Source of the DNA: Calothrix sp. NIES-2098
Lineage (GTDB): Bacteria; Cyanobacteriota; Cyanobacteriia; Cyanobacteriales; Nostocaceae
Assembly: GCA_002368175.1 (NCBI GenBank)
Contig: AP018172.1
Location: forward strand, 5,335,001 to 5,399,000
Length of the DNA stretch: 64,000 nt
Direction of reading: 5' to 3'
The position numbers and the translations under genes are program-made. The stretch's first letter is position 1. Each line of letters starts with the position of its first letter. The notes under the pieces were generated by a model. The model had not been told where the DNA came from. It was given only the letters and a program-made list of their open reading frames with translations, and searched no databases. Below are positions 32,456 through 41,358 of this stretch, in pieces.

Positions 32456-33748
32456 GTGAGAAAAAGCATCAATCGCTCAAATGGCGATCGCCGCCTCAAA
32501 GCAATAACAGTAGTTATACTAGTTTGGGGTTTTGTCAGCCTGTTACATTGGCGACCAGAAACTCAATGGTTCGTGGTGGGATTAACAATCCTTTTTAGCG
32601 TGCAGACGCTACGAATGCTACTATCAAAACCAGCCAGTTTGGTAATTGAGAGTAATGCTGACTTACCGTTAGTCTCAATTTTAGTTCCGGCTAAAAATGA
32701 AAGTGCAGTCTTAGCCGATTTAGTTTACAGTCTCTTGCAATTGAAATATCCCAGCGATCGCCTAGATATTTGGATCGTTGATGATGGTAGTACCGATGAA
32801 ACTCCGCAAATATTGAGAAAATTACAAACTCAATTTCCGGCGCTACAAGTTCACAGACGAGAATCTAAAGGTGGTAAATCTGGGGCGCTGAATGCAGTGT
32901 TTCCTTTCACTCAAGGAGAGATTATTCTAATCTGCGATGCTGATGCGCTGCTGAGTGCCAATTTTCTACAGCAAACAGTACCACTGTTCCAAAAGAAAAG
33001 CATAGGTGCGGTGCAAGTACGAAAAGCGATCGCCAATGCAGATACAAATTTCTTAACTTGTTGTCAGCAAATGGAAATGCATTGTGATAGCTTTCTGCAA
33101 ACCCATCGCATTGCTGTTGGCGGAATGACTGAGTTGCGGGGTAATGGGATGTTAGTTCGCCGGGAACTAATAGAAAAGTGTCAAGGTTGGAATGAAAATA
33201 CTGTCACCGATGATTTGGATCTCTGTTTCAAGCTTTATCTGGTTGGTACTGAAATTGAATTTCTCACCATTCCTACAATTCAAGAAGAAGGCGTCATAAC
33301 TTGGAAACAGCTTTGGTATCAACATTGTCGTTGGGCTGAAGGTGGCTATCAGCGTTACCTGGATTACTTTCCGCAAATCCTGACTTTAGGCTGGGCTAAA
33401 GAAATCGATTTATTATTATTTTTCCTATTACAATTTCTGCTGCCAATTGGGTTGATTCCTGACTTACTTTGGACGCTATTTAATAGCGATCGCCCGGTGC
33501 TGTTTCCACTACAAACCCTACTCAGTATCATTTTGACAGTTGCTTTCGTTACTGGGCTTTACCAATATCAAAATTTGCGCGGATGGTCTTTACTTTGTGC
33601 AACAATTCAAGGTTCGGTCTATATGGCGCATTGGATTCCAGTGATGATGGTGACAACTTTAAAAATGTGCGTGCAAAAGAGGCGATCGCGTTGGGTGAAA
33701 ACTGAGCATCGTGGTAAAACTATTCACAGCGATTCTGGCAAGTTTTGA
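32456..33748 (+). CDS. Membrane glycosyltransferase family 2 protein
   Basis: 430 residues. Two N-terminal helices (about 17-50) precede a GT2 domain: VSILVPAKNESAVLADL, WIVDDGSTDETPQIL, the metal-binding ICDADALLS, the catalytic base in NTVTDDLDLCFKL and the QxxRW-type motif QHCRWAEGGYQRY. Three or four C-terminal helices follow. This is the architecture of processive, cellulose-synthase-like transferases that polymerise and extrude polysaccharide. The start is GTG at 32456 with no strong binding site, only 8 bases after the previous stop. It overlaps the convergent acetyltransferase gene by 25 bases. No other polysaccharide genes are near, so the product is unknown. Confidence 0.88.
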   Translation: MRKSINRSNGDRRLKAITVVILVWGFVSLLHWRPETQWFVVGLTILFSVQTLRMLLSKPASLVIESNADLPLVSILVPAKNESAVLADLVYSLLQLKYPSDRLDIWIVDDGSTDETPQILRKLQTQFPALQVHRRESKGGKSGALNAVFPFTQGEIILICDADALLSANFLQQTVPLFQKKSIGAVQVRKAIANADTNFLTCCQQMEMHCDSFLQTHRIAVGGMTELRGNGMLVRRELIEKCQGWNENTVTDDLDLCFKLYLVGTEIEFLTIPTIQEEGVITWKQLWYQHCRWAEGGYQRYLDYFPQILTLGWAKEIDLLLFFLLQFLLPIGLIPDLLWTLFNSDRPVLFPLQTLLSIILTVAFVTGLYQYQNLRGWSLLCATIQGSVYMAHWIPVMMVTTLKMCVQKRRSRWVKTEHRGKTIHSDSGKF

Positions 33749-34200
33749 TAGTGCATAAATACCACAGGAACTCGAATCAGCTTTCTACCCAATTCCGACC
33801 AGCGAAACTTCGGTTTTAGCGATCGCGGTAAATCTTCAAAAGCAACGGTTACAAAGCCAAACCTGCTGTAAAACTGTGCCAATCGCTGACCTAGACATTC
33901 TAAATATAAAGGTTGAGTGGCTGTAGCAATCAAATGCTGTGTGAGCAAACTCCCCAAACCACGACCTCGCCAAGCTGGTGCAACTACTAAACTACCTAAT
34001 TCTTGAATATTAGAGAAGCTACGTAACTGTCCGCAAGCTGCTAATTGGCGATCGCATTCAATAACCCAAAACTGTTGCCAACGTAATTGAGTTGGGTCGA
34101 GTTTAGCAGATAAGACCAACAACCGAATCGGCCAATCATCCTCAGATGTTGCTTTGCGGAGGATACATTCAGAAGGTAAAGCTAAATTGCTCTGTTGCAT
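33724..34200 (-). CDS. GNAT-family N-acetyltransferase
   Basis: 158 residues with the GNAT acetyl-CoA loop GSLVVAPAWRGRGLGSLL and the following YLECLGQRLAQFYSRFGF. The substrate site is not recognisable. The C-terminal part (KPKFRWSELGRKLIRVPVVF) is basic. The ATG at 34200 (MQQSNLALPSECIL) is the only good start. Its 3' end overlaps the convergent glycosyltransferase gene. Confidence 0.85.
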   Translation of the reverse strand: MQQSNLALPSECILRKATSEDDWPIRLLVLSAKLDPTQLRWQQFWVIECDRQLAACGQLRSFSNIQELGSLVVAPAWRGRGLGSLLTQHLIATATQPLYLECLGQRLAQFYSRFGFVTVAFEDLPRSLKPKFRWSELGRKLIRVPVVFMHYQNLPESL

Positions 34201-34518
34201 TACTTTTAATTATGTATTGAAGATTGCAGCAATTACACTTTAATACTTAACCAAACGCACTGAAAATTTACTAAAAAATAGCAGTTCTCGCCGCACAAAT
34301 TCTCCAAGATTATTGAGTATATCATCTTCTAGAAACTCGTTCTGGCTTACTTCTTAGCCACTAGAAGCAGTTTCAATTTATCAAAAGATATTTGATGAGT
34401 ATCACTAAACATTACTTCCGATAGAGGGATGAAGCAAACAGAACTATATTCTAGATAGATAAATTTACACTCCGGTTGTTCTTAAAATGTAGCCAAGAAC
34501 AAATTAAAGGAGTTTAAT
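34201..34518. other. Intergenic region, nothing assigned
   Basis: AT-rich sequence between the acetyltransferase (minus) and the small hydrophilic protein (plus). It contains the ribosome binding site AAAGGAG at about 34506-34512 and no other recognisable element. Confidence 0.5.
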
Positions 34519-34713
34519 ATGTCTGAAGAACAAAAACAAAAATCTGAAGGTACTACACCCACTGCTTCTGGTGGCTATCAAACCCCCCTTGAAGAGGATA
34601 TCCGCAAAACTGGTGATGCCGAAAAAAGCGATGCTAGAGAAACTGCCAAGCCAGAAGCACCAGGTGAAGATAATGTAGCAGGTAGCCCCAATCAAGGAAC
34701 TGAATCTCGCTAA
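34519..34713 (+). CDS. Small hydrophilic, probably disordered protein
   Basis: 64 residues (MSEEQKQKSEGTTPTASGGY...). It contains no hydrophobic segment and is rich in Glu, Lys, Thr, Gly, Pro and Asp, so it is predicted to be intrinsically disordered. AAAGGAG seven bases upstream of the ATG is one of the best ribosome binding sites in the window, which supports real expression. Proteins like this in cyanobacteria are often abundant under stress, but I do not know a function for this one. It stands alone between two intergenic regions. Confidence 0.72.
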   Translation: MSEEQKQKSEGTTPTASGGYQTPLEEDIRKTGDAEKSDARETAKPEAPGEDNVAGSPNQGTESR

Positions 34714-35029
34714 TTAGTTGCAATTGCGTCAAATTAACCCAGCCTAACAGCATCTTTTTATTCTGTCCCTAATTCAGCAAATTCGAGTGGAGATTGCGAT
34801 CGAGAGCGCAATTTTCCACTCACTTTTATTAGGAATCAAAACTTATCAATAGACGATTTTGACGTTGTTTTAGTTGGTGCGATCGCTATTTTAAAACTAT
34901 CTATAGCTTCCATAGTTGACATAATTCAATATATTTCAGTAACCCTCTAGTTATATCATCGTATACAGGATGTTATTAACAGCTTACTATTGAGAATAGA
35001 ATGCTAGGCAACACTTCTGTAATGAGGCG
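34714..35029. other. Intergenic region, nothing assigned
   Basis: 316 AT-rich bases with a HIP1 site near 34880. It presumably contains the promoter of the sensor kinase operon. A GAGG ribosome binding site precedes the ATG at 35030. Confidence 0.5.
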
Positions 35030-37195
35030 ATGAGACAACTAACAGAAAAATTTGTGATAGGTGGTTTTGGTTTAGCACTACTGCTATTATCTAGCGTGGG
35101 TGCGGCTTCCTTTTGGAGCGTGCAAAAGCTCAAGGAAGACAAGCAATGGGTAACTCATACCAATCAGATCTTAAATATCCTCGATCGTTTAAATAATGGA
35201 TTTCTAAATGCCGAAAGCGGACAACGGGCTTTTATGCTTGCTGGCAAGGTAGATTACCTCAAAAATTATGGAACCAACAAGCAGGAAGTTTATCAATCAT
35301 TCCAATCATTGCGCCAGTTAACCAGGGATAATCCTAACCAACAACGCCGATTAGATACTCTCAAACCTCTAATCGATCGTAGATTTAATTTACTGGAAGA
35401 GTTAATTGATTTACTCAAACAAAATTCTTCAGATCGGACAAAATTAATAGTCATTACAGAGCAAAATCATACAGTAACTAAACAATTCCAGTTAATTAGC
35501 CAATTAATGAAAGATGAAGAAATCATCTTATTGCAACACCGAACAGCATTAACAAATTATAGAGTCAATCAAATTATTTTTGTAATTAGTGTTGGATACG
35601 CTTTGAGTTTTGCATTGCTAATATGTGTTTATATACTACTACATAAACAAATTCGTATTAACAAAGCATTATCAGAAGAAGCTATTCATTTAGAAAAACA
35701 AGCTGCCAAAGCCCAATTAGCAAATATTTTAGAAACAGTATCAGATGCTTTTATTGCTCTAGATAATAATTGGTGCTATACCTACGTTAATGAAAGAGCC
35801 GGACAAATCTTTAATCGCAACCGACAAGAATTAATTGGCAAAAATATCTGGGAAGAATTTCCCGAAGGTGTGGGGCAAAAGTTCTATCACGCCTACTACC
35901 AGGCTGTAGCCGAACAGCGAGTCCTTGAAATTGAAGAATATTATCCACCTTGGGATCGCTGGTTTGAAAATCGCATTTATCCTGCAAAAGAAGGACTCTC
36001 AATTTTCTTTCAAGATATCACTCGTCGCAAACTCGCAGAAATTACCTTAGAAGAAAGCGAAAAACGTTATCGCTCGCTAGTTATTGCTACTGCTCAAGCA
36101 GTTTGGATAGCTGATGCTCATGGTTTACCAAAAGAGTTTTCTTCTTGGAGAACTTTGACTGGGCAAAGTGAAGAAGAAGTAAAAGATTGGGGTTGGCTGG
36201 ATGCAATTCATCCTGAAGATAGACAGTTAACAGAGTCTATTTGGAATCAAGCATTCGCACAAAAGAGTATTTACAATGTAGAACATCGCGTGCGAGTTAC
36301 TGATGGTAGTTATCGATTTTTTGCAGTCCGCGCAATTCCTGTATTAGATGCGAATGAACAGATTATAGAGTGGGTGGGTACTCACACCGATATTACCGAG
36401 AGAAAACTTGCGGATGAGGCACTAAAACAGGCAAAAGTAGAGTTAGAAATTAAAGTTGCAGAACGCACAGCAGAATTATATAAATTGAATGAGGATCTCA
36501 AACGTTCTAACCAAGAGTTAGAGCAGTTTGCCTATGTGGCTTCTCACGATTTACAAGAACCATTACGCGCCGTAGCTGGCTATAGCCAATTATTAGGGCA
36601 AGAATATCAAGAGTGCCTGGACGAGTCGGCACGAGAATACTTGACTTACATTGTTGATGGCGCAACCAGGATGCGGCAGTTAATTCAAGATTTGCTGGCT
36701 TTCTCCCGTGTGGGAACTCGCGGTCAAGCATTTGTCGCCACTGATTGTAATATCGTACTTCATCAAGCGCTGAGTAATTTACAAGTAGCGATCGCAGAAA
36801 GTCAGGCGATGATTACTCATGACCCTTTGCCGACTGTACTTGCCGATAAAACCCAACTAGTACAACTATTTCAAAATCTCATCGGTAATGCCATCAAGTT
36901 TCGCCAAGGTGAGTCACCCCAAATTCATATCGGTGTAGCCAAAACAGCAGAAAACCTCGAACCTAATCCTGATTGGCTCTTTTGGGTAAAAGATAATGGC
37001 ATCGGTATTAAACCCCAATATCTTGAACGTATTTTTGAAGTCTTTCGCCGCTTGCATACCCGTCGGGAATTTGCTGGTACTGGTATTGGTCTTGCTATCT
37101 GCAAAAAAATTGTTGAGCGCCACGGTGGGCGAATTTGGGCAGAATCTCAGTTAGGAATAGGAACAACATTTTATTTTACACTCAATAAAAATTAG
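35030..37195 (+). CDS. CHASE3-PAS-PAS sensor histidine kinase
   Basis: 721 residues. TM1 (about 9-30) and TM2 (about 182-205) bracket a periplasmic CHASE3 domain (RLNNGFLNAESGQRAFMLAG). Two PAS domains follow (LETVSDAFIALDNNWCYTYV; ATAQAVWIADAHGLPKEF), then a coiled coil, a phytochrome-type dimerisation domain with the phosphoacceptor H506 (QFAYVASHDLQEPLRAVAGY) and a HATPase with DNGIGIKPQYLERIFEVF and GTGIGLAICKKI. The kinase core is of the Cph1/phytochrome class, which pairs with Rcp1-type regulators; one is encoded 48 bases downstream. The ligand is unknown. Confidence 0.93.
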   Translation: MRQLTEKFVIGGFGLALLLLSSVGAASFWSVQKLKEDKQWVTHTNQILNILDRLNNGFLNAESGQRAFMLAGKVDYLKNYGTNKQEVYQSFQSLRQLTRDNPNQQRRLDTLKPLIDRRFNLLEELIDLLKQNSSDRTKLIVITEQNHTVTKQFQLISQLMKDEEIILLQHRTALTNYRVNQIIFVISVGYALSFALLICVYILLHKQIRINKALSEEAIHLEKQAAKAQLANILETVSDAFIALDNNWCYTYVNERAGQIFNRNRQELIGKNIWEEFPEGVGQKFYHAYYQAVAEQRVLEIEEYYPPWDRWFENRIYPAKEGLSIFFQDITRRKLAEITLEESEKRYRSLVIATAQAVWIADAHGLPKEFSSWRTLTGQSEEEVKDWGWLDAIHPEDRQLTESIWNQAFAQKSIYNVEHRVRVTDGSYRFFAVRAIPVLDANEQIIEWVGTHTDITERKLADEALKQAKVELEIKVAERTAELYKLNEDLKRSNQELEQFAYVASHDLQEPLRAVAGYSQLLGQEYQECLDESAREYLTYIVDGATRMRQLIQDLLAFSRVGTRGQAFVATDCNIVLHQALSNLQVAIAESQAMITHDPLPTVLADKTQLVQLFQNLIGNAIKFRQGESPQIHIGVAKTAENLEPNPDWLFWVKDNGIGIKPQYLERIFEVFRRLHTRREFAGTGIGLAICKKIVERHGGRIWAESQLGIGTTFYFTLNKN

Positions 37196-37243
37196 ATGTA
37201 ATGTATAAAGTGCTTACAATACTTATAAGTAATACTGAGGATA

Positions 37244-37687
37244 ATGAACAATCAAACATTCCGATGCATTGAAATTTTGTTAGTAGAAGACTCTCCTAGC
37301 GATGCCCACCTGACCATTAAAGGCTTCCAGAAGGCCAAGATTGCCAACAACCTGCACTGGGTTGAGGACGGTGAAACAGCGATGAACTACCTACGCCAAG
37401 AAGGTGAATATACCAACGCTCCTCGTCCAGATTTAATCTTGCTCGACCTAAATCTGCCCGGTTTGGATGGGCGCGAAGTTCTCACAGAAGTAAAATCCGA
37501 CCCAGACCTCAAACGGATTCCTGTTGTCATCCTCACAACCTCAACAGACGAACATGATATTCTCCGTTCTTATAATCTCAGTGCTAATTGCTACGTTACC
37601 AAACCTATCGATGTCTACCAATTCATCGAGGTTGTGCAATTGATGCAAGACTTCTGGTTGGCAGCAGTGGCTTTTCCACGAGACTAG
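37244..37687 (+). CDS. Rcp1-type response regulator
   Basis: 147-residue single-domain receiver. The acidic pair is in LLVEDSPSDAHLTIKGF, the phosphoacceptor Asp in DLILLDLNLPGLDGREVL, the Thr in VVILTTSTDEHDI and the Lys in YVTKPIDVYQF. The extended C-terminus (FIEVVQLMQDFWLAAVAFPR) is typical of Rcp1, the partner of cyanobacterial phytochrome-type kinases. GAGG precedes the ATG. It is encoded right after the CHASE3-PAS kinase and is presumably its phosphorylation target. It has no DNA-binding domain, so output is through protein contacts. Confidence 0.93.
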   Translation: MNNQTFRCIEILLVEDSPSDAHLTIKGFQKAKIANNLHWVEDGETAMNYLRQEGEYTNAPRPDLILLDLNLPGLDGREVLTEVKSDPDLKRIPVVILTTSTDEHDILRSYNLSANCYVTKPIDVYQFIEVVQLMQDFWLAAVAFPRD

Positions 37688-37882
37688 CAAGTTAGAAAAA
37701 TTCTGTAATTACAGATAAATACAGTCGTTTAGCTGGAAATTTTATGTAACAGAATATTAATAAAATATATATAACTGCATATAAACATTAAGAAACACAG
37801 ATAAGTCTGTATTTAATCTCGATTAGCAGCGTTGTAAATAGAGTGTGGCAGCAGCAAAACCAGGAAATTATCTACCAAATTG

Positions 37883-39106
37883 ATGAAAGCCTACCTTATG
37901 GAAAAGACAACAATTCACATCCTACTGGTAGAAGATAGCCCTACTGATGCCATGTTGCTGCGTCAGATTTTGTCACGTGCAAATCCGGGAGAATGGCAGA
38001 TGACCCATGTTGAGAGGTTATCTGAGGCGATAGATATTAGTAGAGAAAATACGAGAAAAACTCCGGATGATTTTCAAAGTGAGAGTTTTCGCCAACACCA
38101 ATTCGATGTCGTTTTGTTAGATCTCTACCTTCCCGACTCTATGGGATTAGATACAGTAAAAGAATATCGCACAGCAGTACCTGATATTCCAGTTGTAGTA
38201 TTAACTGGGCTTGATGATGAAGATTTAGCACTTCAAGCCATGACCGAAGGAGCGCAAGACTATCTTGTCAAAGACCAAATTACAATCCAACGATTATTGC
38301 GGTCGATTCGCCATGCAATAGAACGGGGCGAAATTCTCAACAAATTACGAGAAAGTGAAGAACGTACTCGTCAAGCCCTAGCAAAAGAGCAGGAACTCAA
38401 CGAGTTAAAGTCAAACTTTGTGGCGATGGTTTCCCACGAGTTTCGTACTCCCATGACGACGATTCGCACAGCAATAGAGATGCTGCAATATAACAACGAT
38501 CAACTCACGGATGAGCGTCGCGCTAAATACTTTAGTAGAATTCAAAAAGCTATTAACCAGACAATTGAACTTTTAGATGAGATACTGTTCTTAAGTAGAA
38601 CTGAAGCATCTAAACAAGAACTCTATCCGCAACTTTTAAATTTAGAAAATTTTTGTAGCGAACTTACAGAAAGTTTCCAACTCAGTGCAGGTAGCCAGCA
38701 CAATATTATTTTCACTTTTCAAGGAGAACGCCCAGAAGCTGAAATGGATGAAGAACTACTCAATTGTATCTTCACTAATTTACTTTCTAATGCTATTAAG
38801 TATTCGCCACCTCAGAGCAATGTTTTGTTTGAGTTGACCTGTCAGGATAATATTGCAACTTTTAAAATTCACGATCGAGGTAGAGGAATTCCTCTCAAGG
38901 ATCAATCGCATCTATTTCAAACTTTTTACCGCGCCAGTAACGTGAGGACAATTAAAGGAACAGGGTTAGGGCTGGCTATTGTGAAAAAGTGCGTGGATTT
39001 ACATGGGGGACAGATTCAAATAGAAAGTAAGCAAGATATAGGCACAACAGTGACAGTAAAGTTGCCATTACACTCTGCTGCTGTATCGCAGAATTTGAGA
39101 TTTTAA
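37883..39106 (+). CDS. Receiver-histidine kinase hybrid
   Basis: 407 residues. An N-terminal receiver (HILLVEDSPTDAMLLRQILS; Asp in DVVLLDLYLPDSMGLD; Lys in DYLVKDQ) is joined by a coiled coil to a HisKA domain (NFVAMVSHEFRTPMTTIRTA) and a HATPase (NLLSNAIKYSPPQSNVLFEL; GTGLGLAIVKKCVDLHGGQ). Proteins with the receiver first are regulated kinases that accept phosphate from another sensor. The start could be ATG at 37883 or 37898; neither has a strong binding site. The gene follows the kinase/Rcp1 pair in the same direction and may belong to that pathway. Confidence 0.9.
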   Translation: MKAYLMEKTTIHILLVEDSPTDAMLLRQILSRANPGEWQMTHVERLSEAIDISRENTRKTPDDFQSESFRQHQFDVVLLDLYLPDSMGLDTVKEYRTAVPDIPVVVLTGLDDEDLALQAMTEGAQDYLVKDQITIQRLLRSIRHAIERGEILNKLRESEERTRQALAKEQELNELKSNFVAMVSHEFRTPMTTIRTAIEMLQYNNDQLTDERRAKYFSRIQKAINQTIELLDEILFLSRTEASKQELYPQLLNLENFCSELTESFQLSAGSQHNIIFTFQGERPEAEMDEELLNCIFTNLLSNAIKYSPPQSNVLFELTCQDNIATFKIHDRGRGIPLKDQSHLFQTFYRASNVRTIKGTGLGLAIVKKCVDLHGGQIQIESKQDIGTTVTVKLPLHSAAVSQNLRF

Positions 39107-39168
39107 ATTTTCAATTTGGATTAAAGAGTTTCTCTCCTAAATTCCCAACATTAAGATTGTTTTACTTC

Positions 39169-39202
39169 TAGATTCTGCTGTATGTTAGATTCTGCTGTAT
39201 GT
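39169..39202. repeat. Two tandem copies of a 17-bp sequence
   Basis: TAGATTCTGCTGTATGT occurs at 39169-39185 and again at 39186-39202, exactly adjacent, in the short space between convergent signalling genes. Confidence 0.85.
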
Positions 39203-39204
39203 AA

Positions 39205-40938
39205 TTATGCAGCCTCCTTAATTGGCTGACAATTTTGCTTCAGCAGGTCAGTGATTCTGTCAGCAGGAGCCGGGATACCAAAGTAGAATCCTTGACCTTC
39301 TTGACACCCACGCTCTTGTAAATATTCTAGCTGTTGTTGAGTTTCTATCCCCTCGGCTGTAATCTTTAACTGGAGGCTTTTAGCTAGAGCAATAATGGCA
39401 TTAGTGACAGCAGCGCTATCAGGATTAGATGTCACATCTTGCACAAATGACCGATCGATTTTGAGCATATTTACAGGAAAGCGCTTGAGATAGTTTAAGG
39501 AAGAATAACCAGTGCCAAAGTCATCTAAAGCTATCCATATTCCTAATTCTCGTAATTGCTTGAGAGTATTAACAGAATGTTGAATATTTCCCATTAAAAA
39601 GCTTTCCGTCACCTCCAATTCTAAGTAAGATGCTGGCAATTCTGTTTCTTGCAGAACTTGTCTGACAACCTCGACTAAATTTGGTAGTTCAAACTGTCGC
39701 GCTGAAAGGTTCACTGACATCCGAATTTGTTGCAGTCCGGCAAGTTGCCAAGCACGATTTTGGGCGCAGGCGGTTCGCAAAACCCATTCACCAATGGCTA
39801 CAATTAAACCGTTATCTTCAGCAATAGGAATAAACTTTGCTGGAGAAACCAAACCTCTGGTAGGATGCTGCCAGCGCACTAGTGCTTCTAGCGCTGTAAT
39901 TTGTCTGGTGTGTATATCTACTAAGGGTTGGTAATAAACTACCATTTCACCGCGCTCCAGCGCTCCGCGTAATTCGTTTTCTAAGGTCAATCTCTCCTGC
40001 AACTGCGCGTTCATTTCCGGCGAATAAAATTGATATTGACTGCGCCCTTGCTGTTTTGCTTGGTATAGTGCAATGTGAGCTTGTTGCAGTAGTCGATCTA
40101 CACTATTGCGTTCCCCGCTGGGGTTGTCGGAGACATCGCTTATTTCATTAATGGCAATCCCAATGCTAGCTGTAAGATGAATTTGCTGGCCTTCGATCGC
40201 AAACGGCTTAGATAGGGTACTCAGTAATAGCTGCGATCGCTTAATTACGCTTTCAAACGAAAGTATATTTGTACAAGCGATCGCAAACTCATCTTGATTT
40301 AAATGGGCTAATATATCTGTTTTACCCAGTCCACTGTTCAAACGTTGGGCTACTGTTCTCAATAACTGATTGCCAGTTTCATGCCCTAAAGCATGACTGA
40401 TACCAGTAAAATCATCAATTCCTAACAAAAGCACAGCTACAAGCTGCTGGTAATTCTGAGATTGCGATACATTATGGTAGAGGCGATCGCGGAATAAATC
40501 TCGATTAGGCAATCCAGTCAAATTATCATAATTACTGATCTGGTGAATCAACTCATCTAATTTATAGAGAGTTTGTGAGGTATCTGCCATTAATGTGCCT
40601 GCCTCATCGGCAAATTCTGTCGGGAGTTCGGGTAATTTTTTGTGATGTAAATAGTCTTGTAATGCAGCAGATGTCAAAATCACAGGAGCGAGGAGATAAT
40701 GCAATACAAAAATAGTCGCTGCTGTCCCTACTAGGGTTGCTAAGAGGGCAATTAGCAAGACACGCATTGCTATCTCCCAAGAATAGGAGTTAGAAGTAAC
40801 AAAACTGATGATTAAAGTTAACAGAGGTACGTGAGTACCAATAAATGCCACCAACATAATTTTGGCGATATAACTTTTTTTAATTAATCCCAATTGCGCC
40901 AGAGACGAATATAGATAAAGTTTGTGTTTTATCTGCAT
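39205..40938 (-). CDS. Membrane c-di-GMP phosphodiesterase with degenerate GGDEF domain
   Basis: 577 residues. Two N-terminal helices (about 25-47 and 58-85) and a HAMP-like linker are followed by a GGDEF-fold domain (NYDNLTGLPNRDLFRDRL) whose signature is LNQDEF rather than GGDEF, so it is probably not a cyclase. The EAL domain keeps its catalytic residues: ALEALVRW, NLSARQFE, LEVTESFL, DDFGTGYSSLNYLK, LKIDRSFV and AEGIETQQQ. It ends with GQGFYFGIPAP. The likely activity is c-di-GMP hydrolysis, with the degenerate domain possibly sensing GTP. c-di-GMP controls motility and surface behaviour in cyanobacteria. Confidence 0.92.
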   Translation of the reverse strand: MQIKHKLYLYSSLAQLGLIKKSYIAKIMLVAFIGTHVPLLTLIISFVTSNSYSWEIAMRVLLIALLATLVGTAATIFVLHYLLAPVILTSAALQDYLHHKKLPELPTEFADEAGTLMADTSQTLYKLDELIHQISNYDNLTGLPNRDLFRDRLYHNVSQSQNYQQLVAVLLLGIDDFTGISHALGHETGNQLLRTVAQRLNSGLGKTDILAHLNQDEFAIACTNILSFESVIKRSQLLLSTLSKPFAIEGQQIHLTASIGIAINEISDVSDNPSGERNSVDRLLQQAHIALYQAKQQGRSQYQFYSPEMNAQLQERLTLENELRGALERGEMVVYYQPLVDIHTRQITALEALVRWQHPTRGLVSPAKFIPIAEDNGLIVAIGEWVLRTACAQNRAWQLAGLQQIRMSVNLSARQFELPNLVEVVRQVLQETELPASYLELEVTESFLMGNIQHSVNTLKQLRELGIWIALDDFGTGYSSLNYLKRFPVNMLKIDRSFVQDVTSNPDSAAVTNAIIALAKSLQLKITAEGIETQQQLEYLQERGCQEGQGFYFGIPAPADRITDLLKQNCQPIKEAA

Positions 40939-41358
40939 ATAATCTTATTCAAGTTAAAAGTCAGTTAATGTTCTAATAAATTTGTCTGCAAGGCAAGCAT
41001 AAAAATATTAACTACTATTGTATGAATACAAAGTTCAAAATAGTAGAACAATATATCGCTACGGAGCTTGCTTTTCTAAATTATGAAAAATTCCAAGTTT
41101 TAATTTTCTAATTTGTAATTGCTGCCAAGCAATATTAATTTTTTATTGAGCAATTATTTTAGATATTCTACCACTATTTTGTAAATCAATAATCTATCTT
41201 ATATATCTATAAAAACCTTGTAAATAGGCGGGAAGATCCCCTATTTTAGCTTTGTTTCAGTATAGTACTAATTATCAAAATAAATACAAGTATCTTTTTG
41301 AAAAATGTTCGTATCTTTATATTTATTTTAGATTTATTAAGCAAGCTAATCTCAGTAG
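40939..41358. other. Intergenic region, nothing assigned
   Basis: 420 very AT-rich bases between two minus-strand signalling genes. No hairpin with a T-run and no gene was found. Confidence 0.5.
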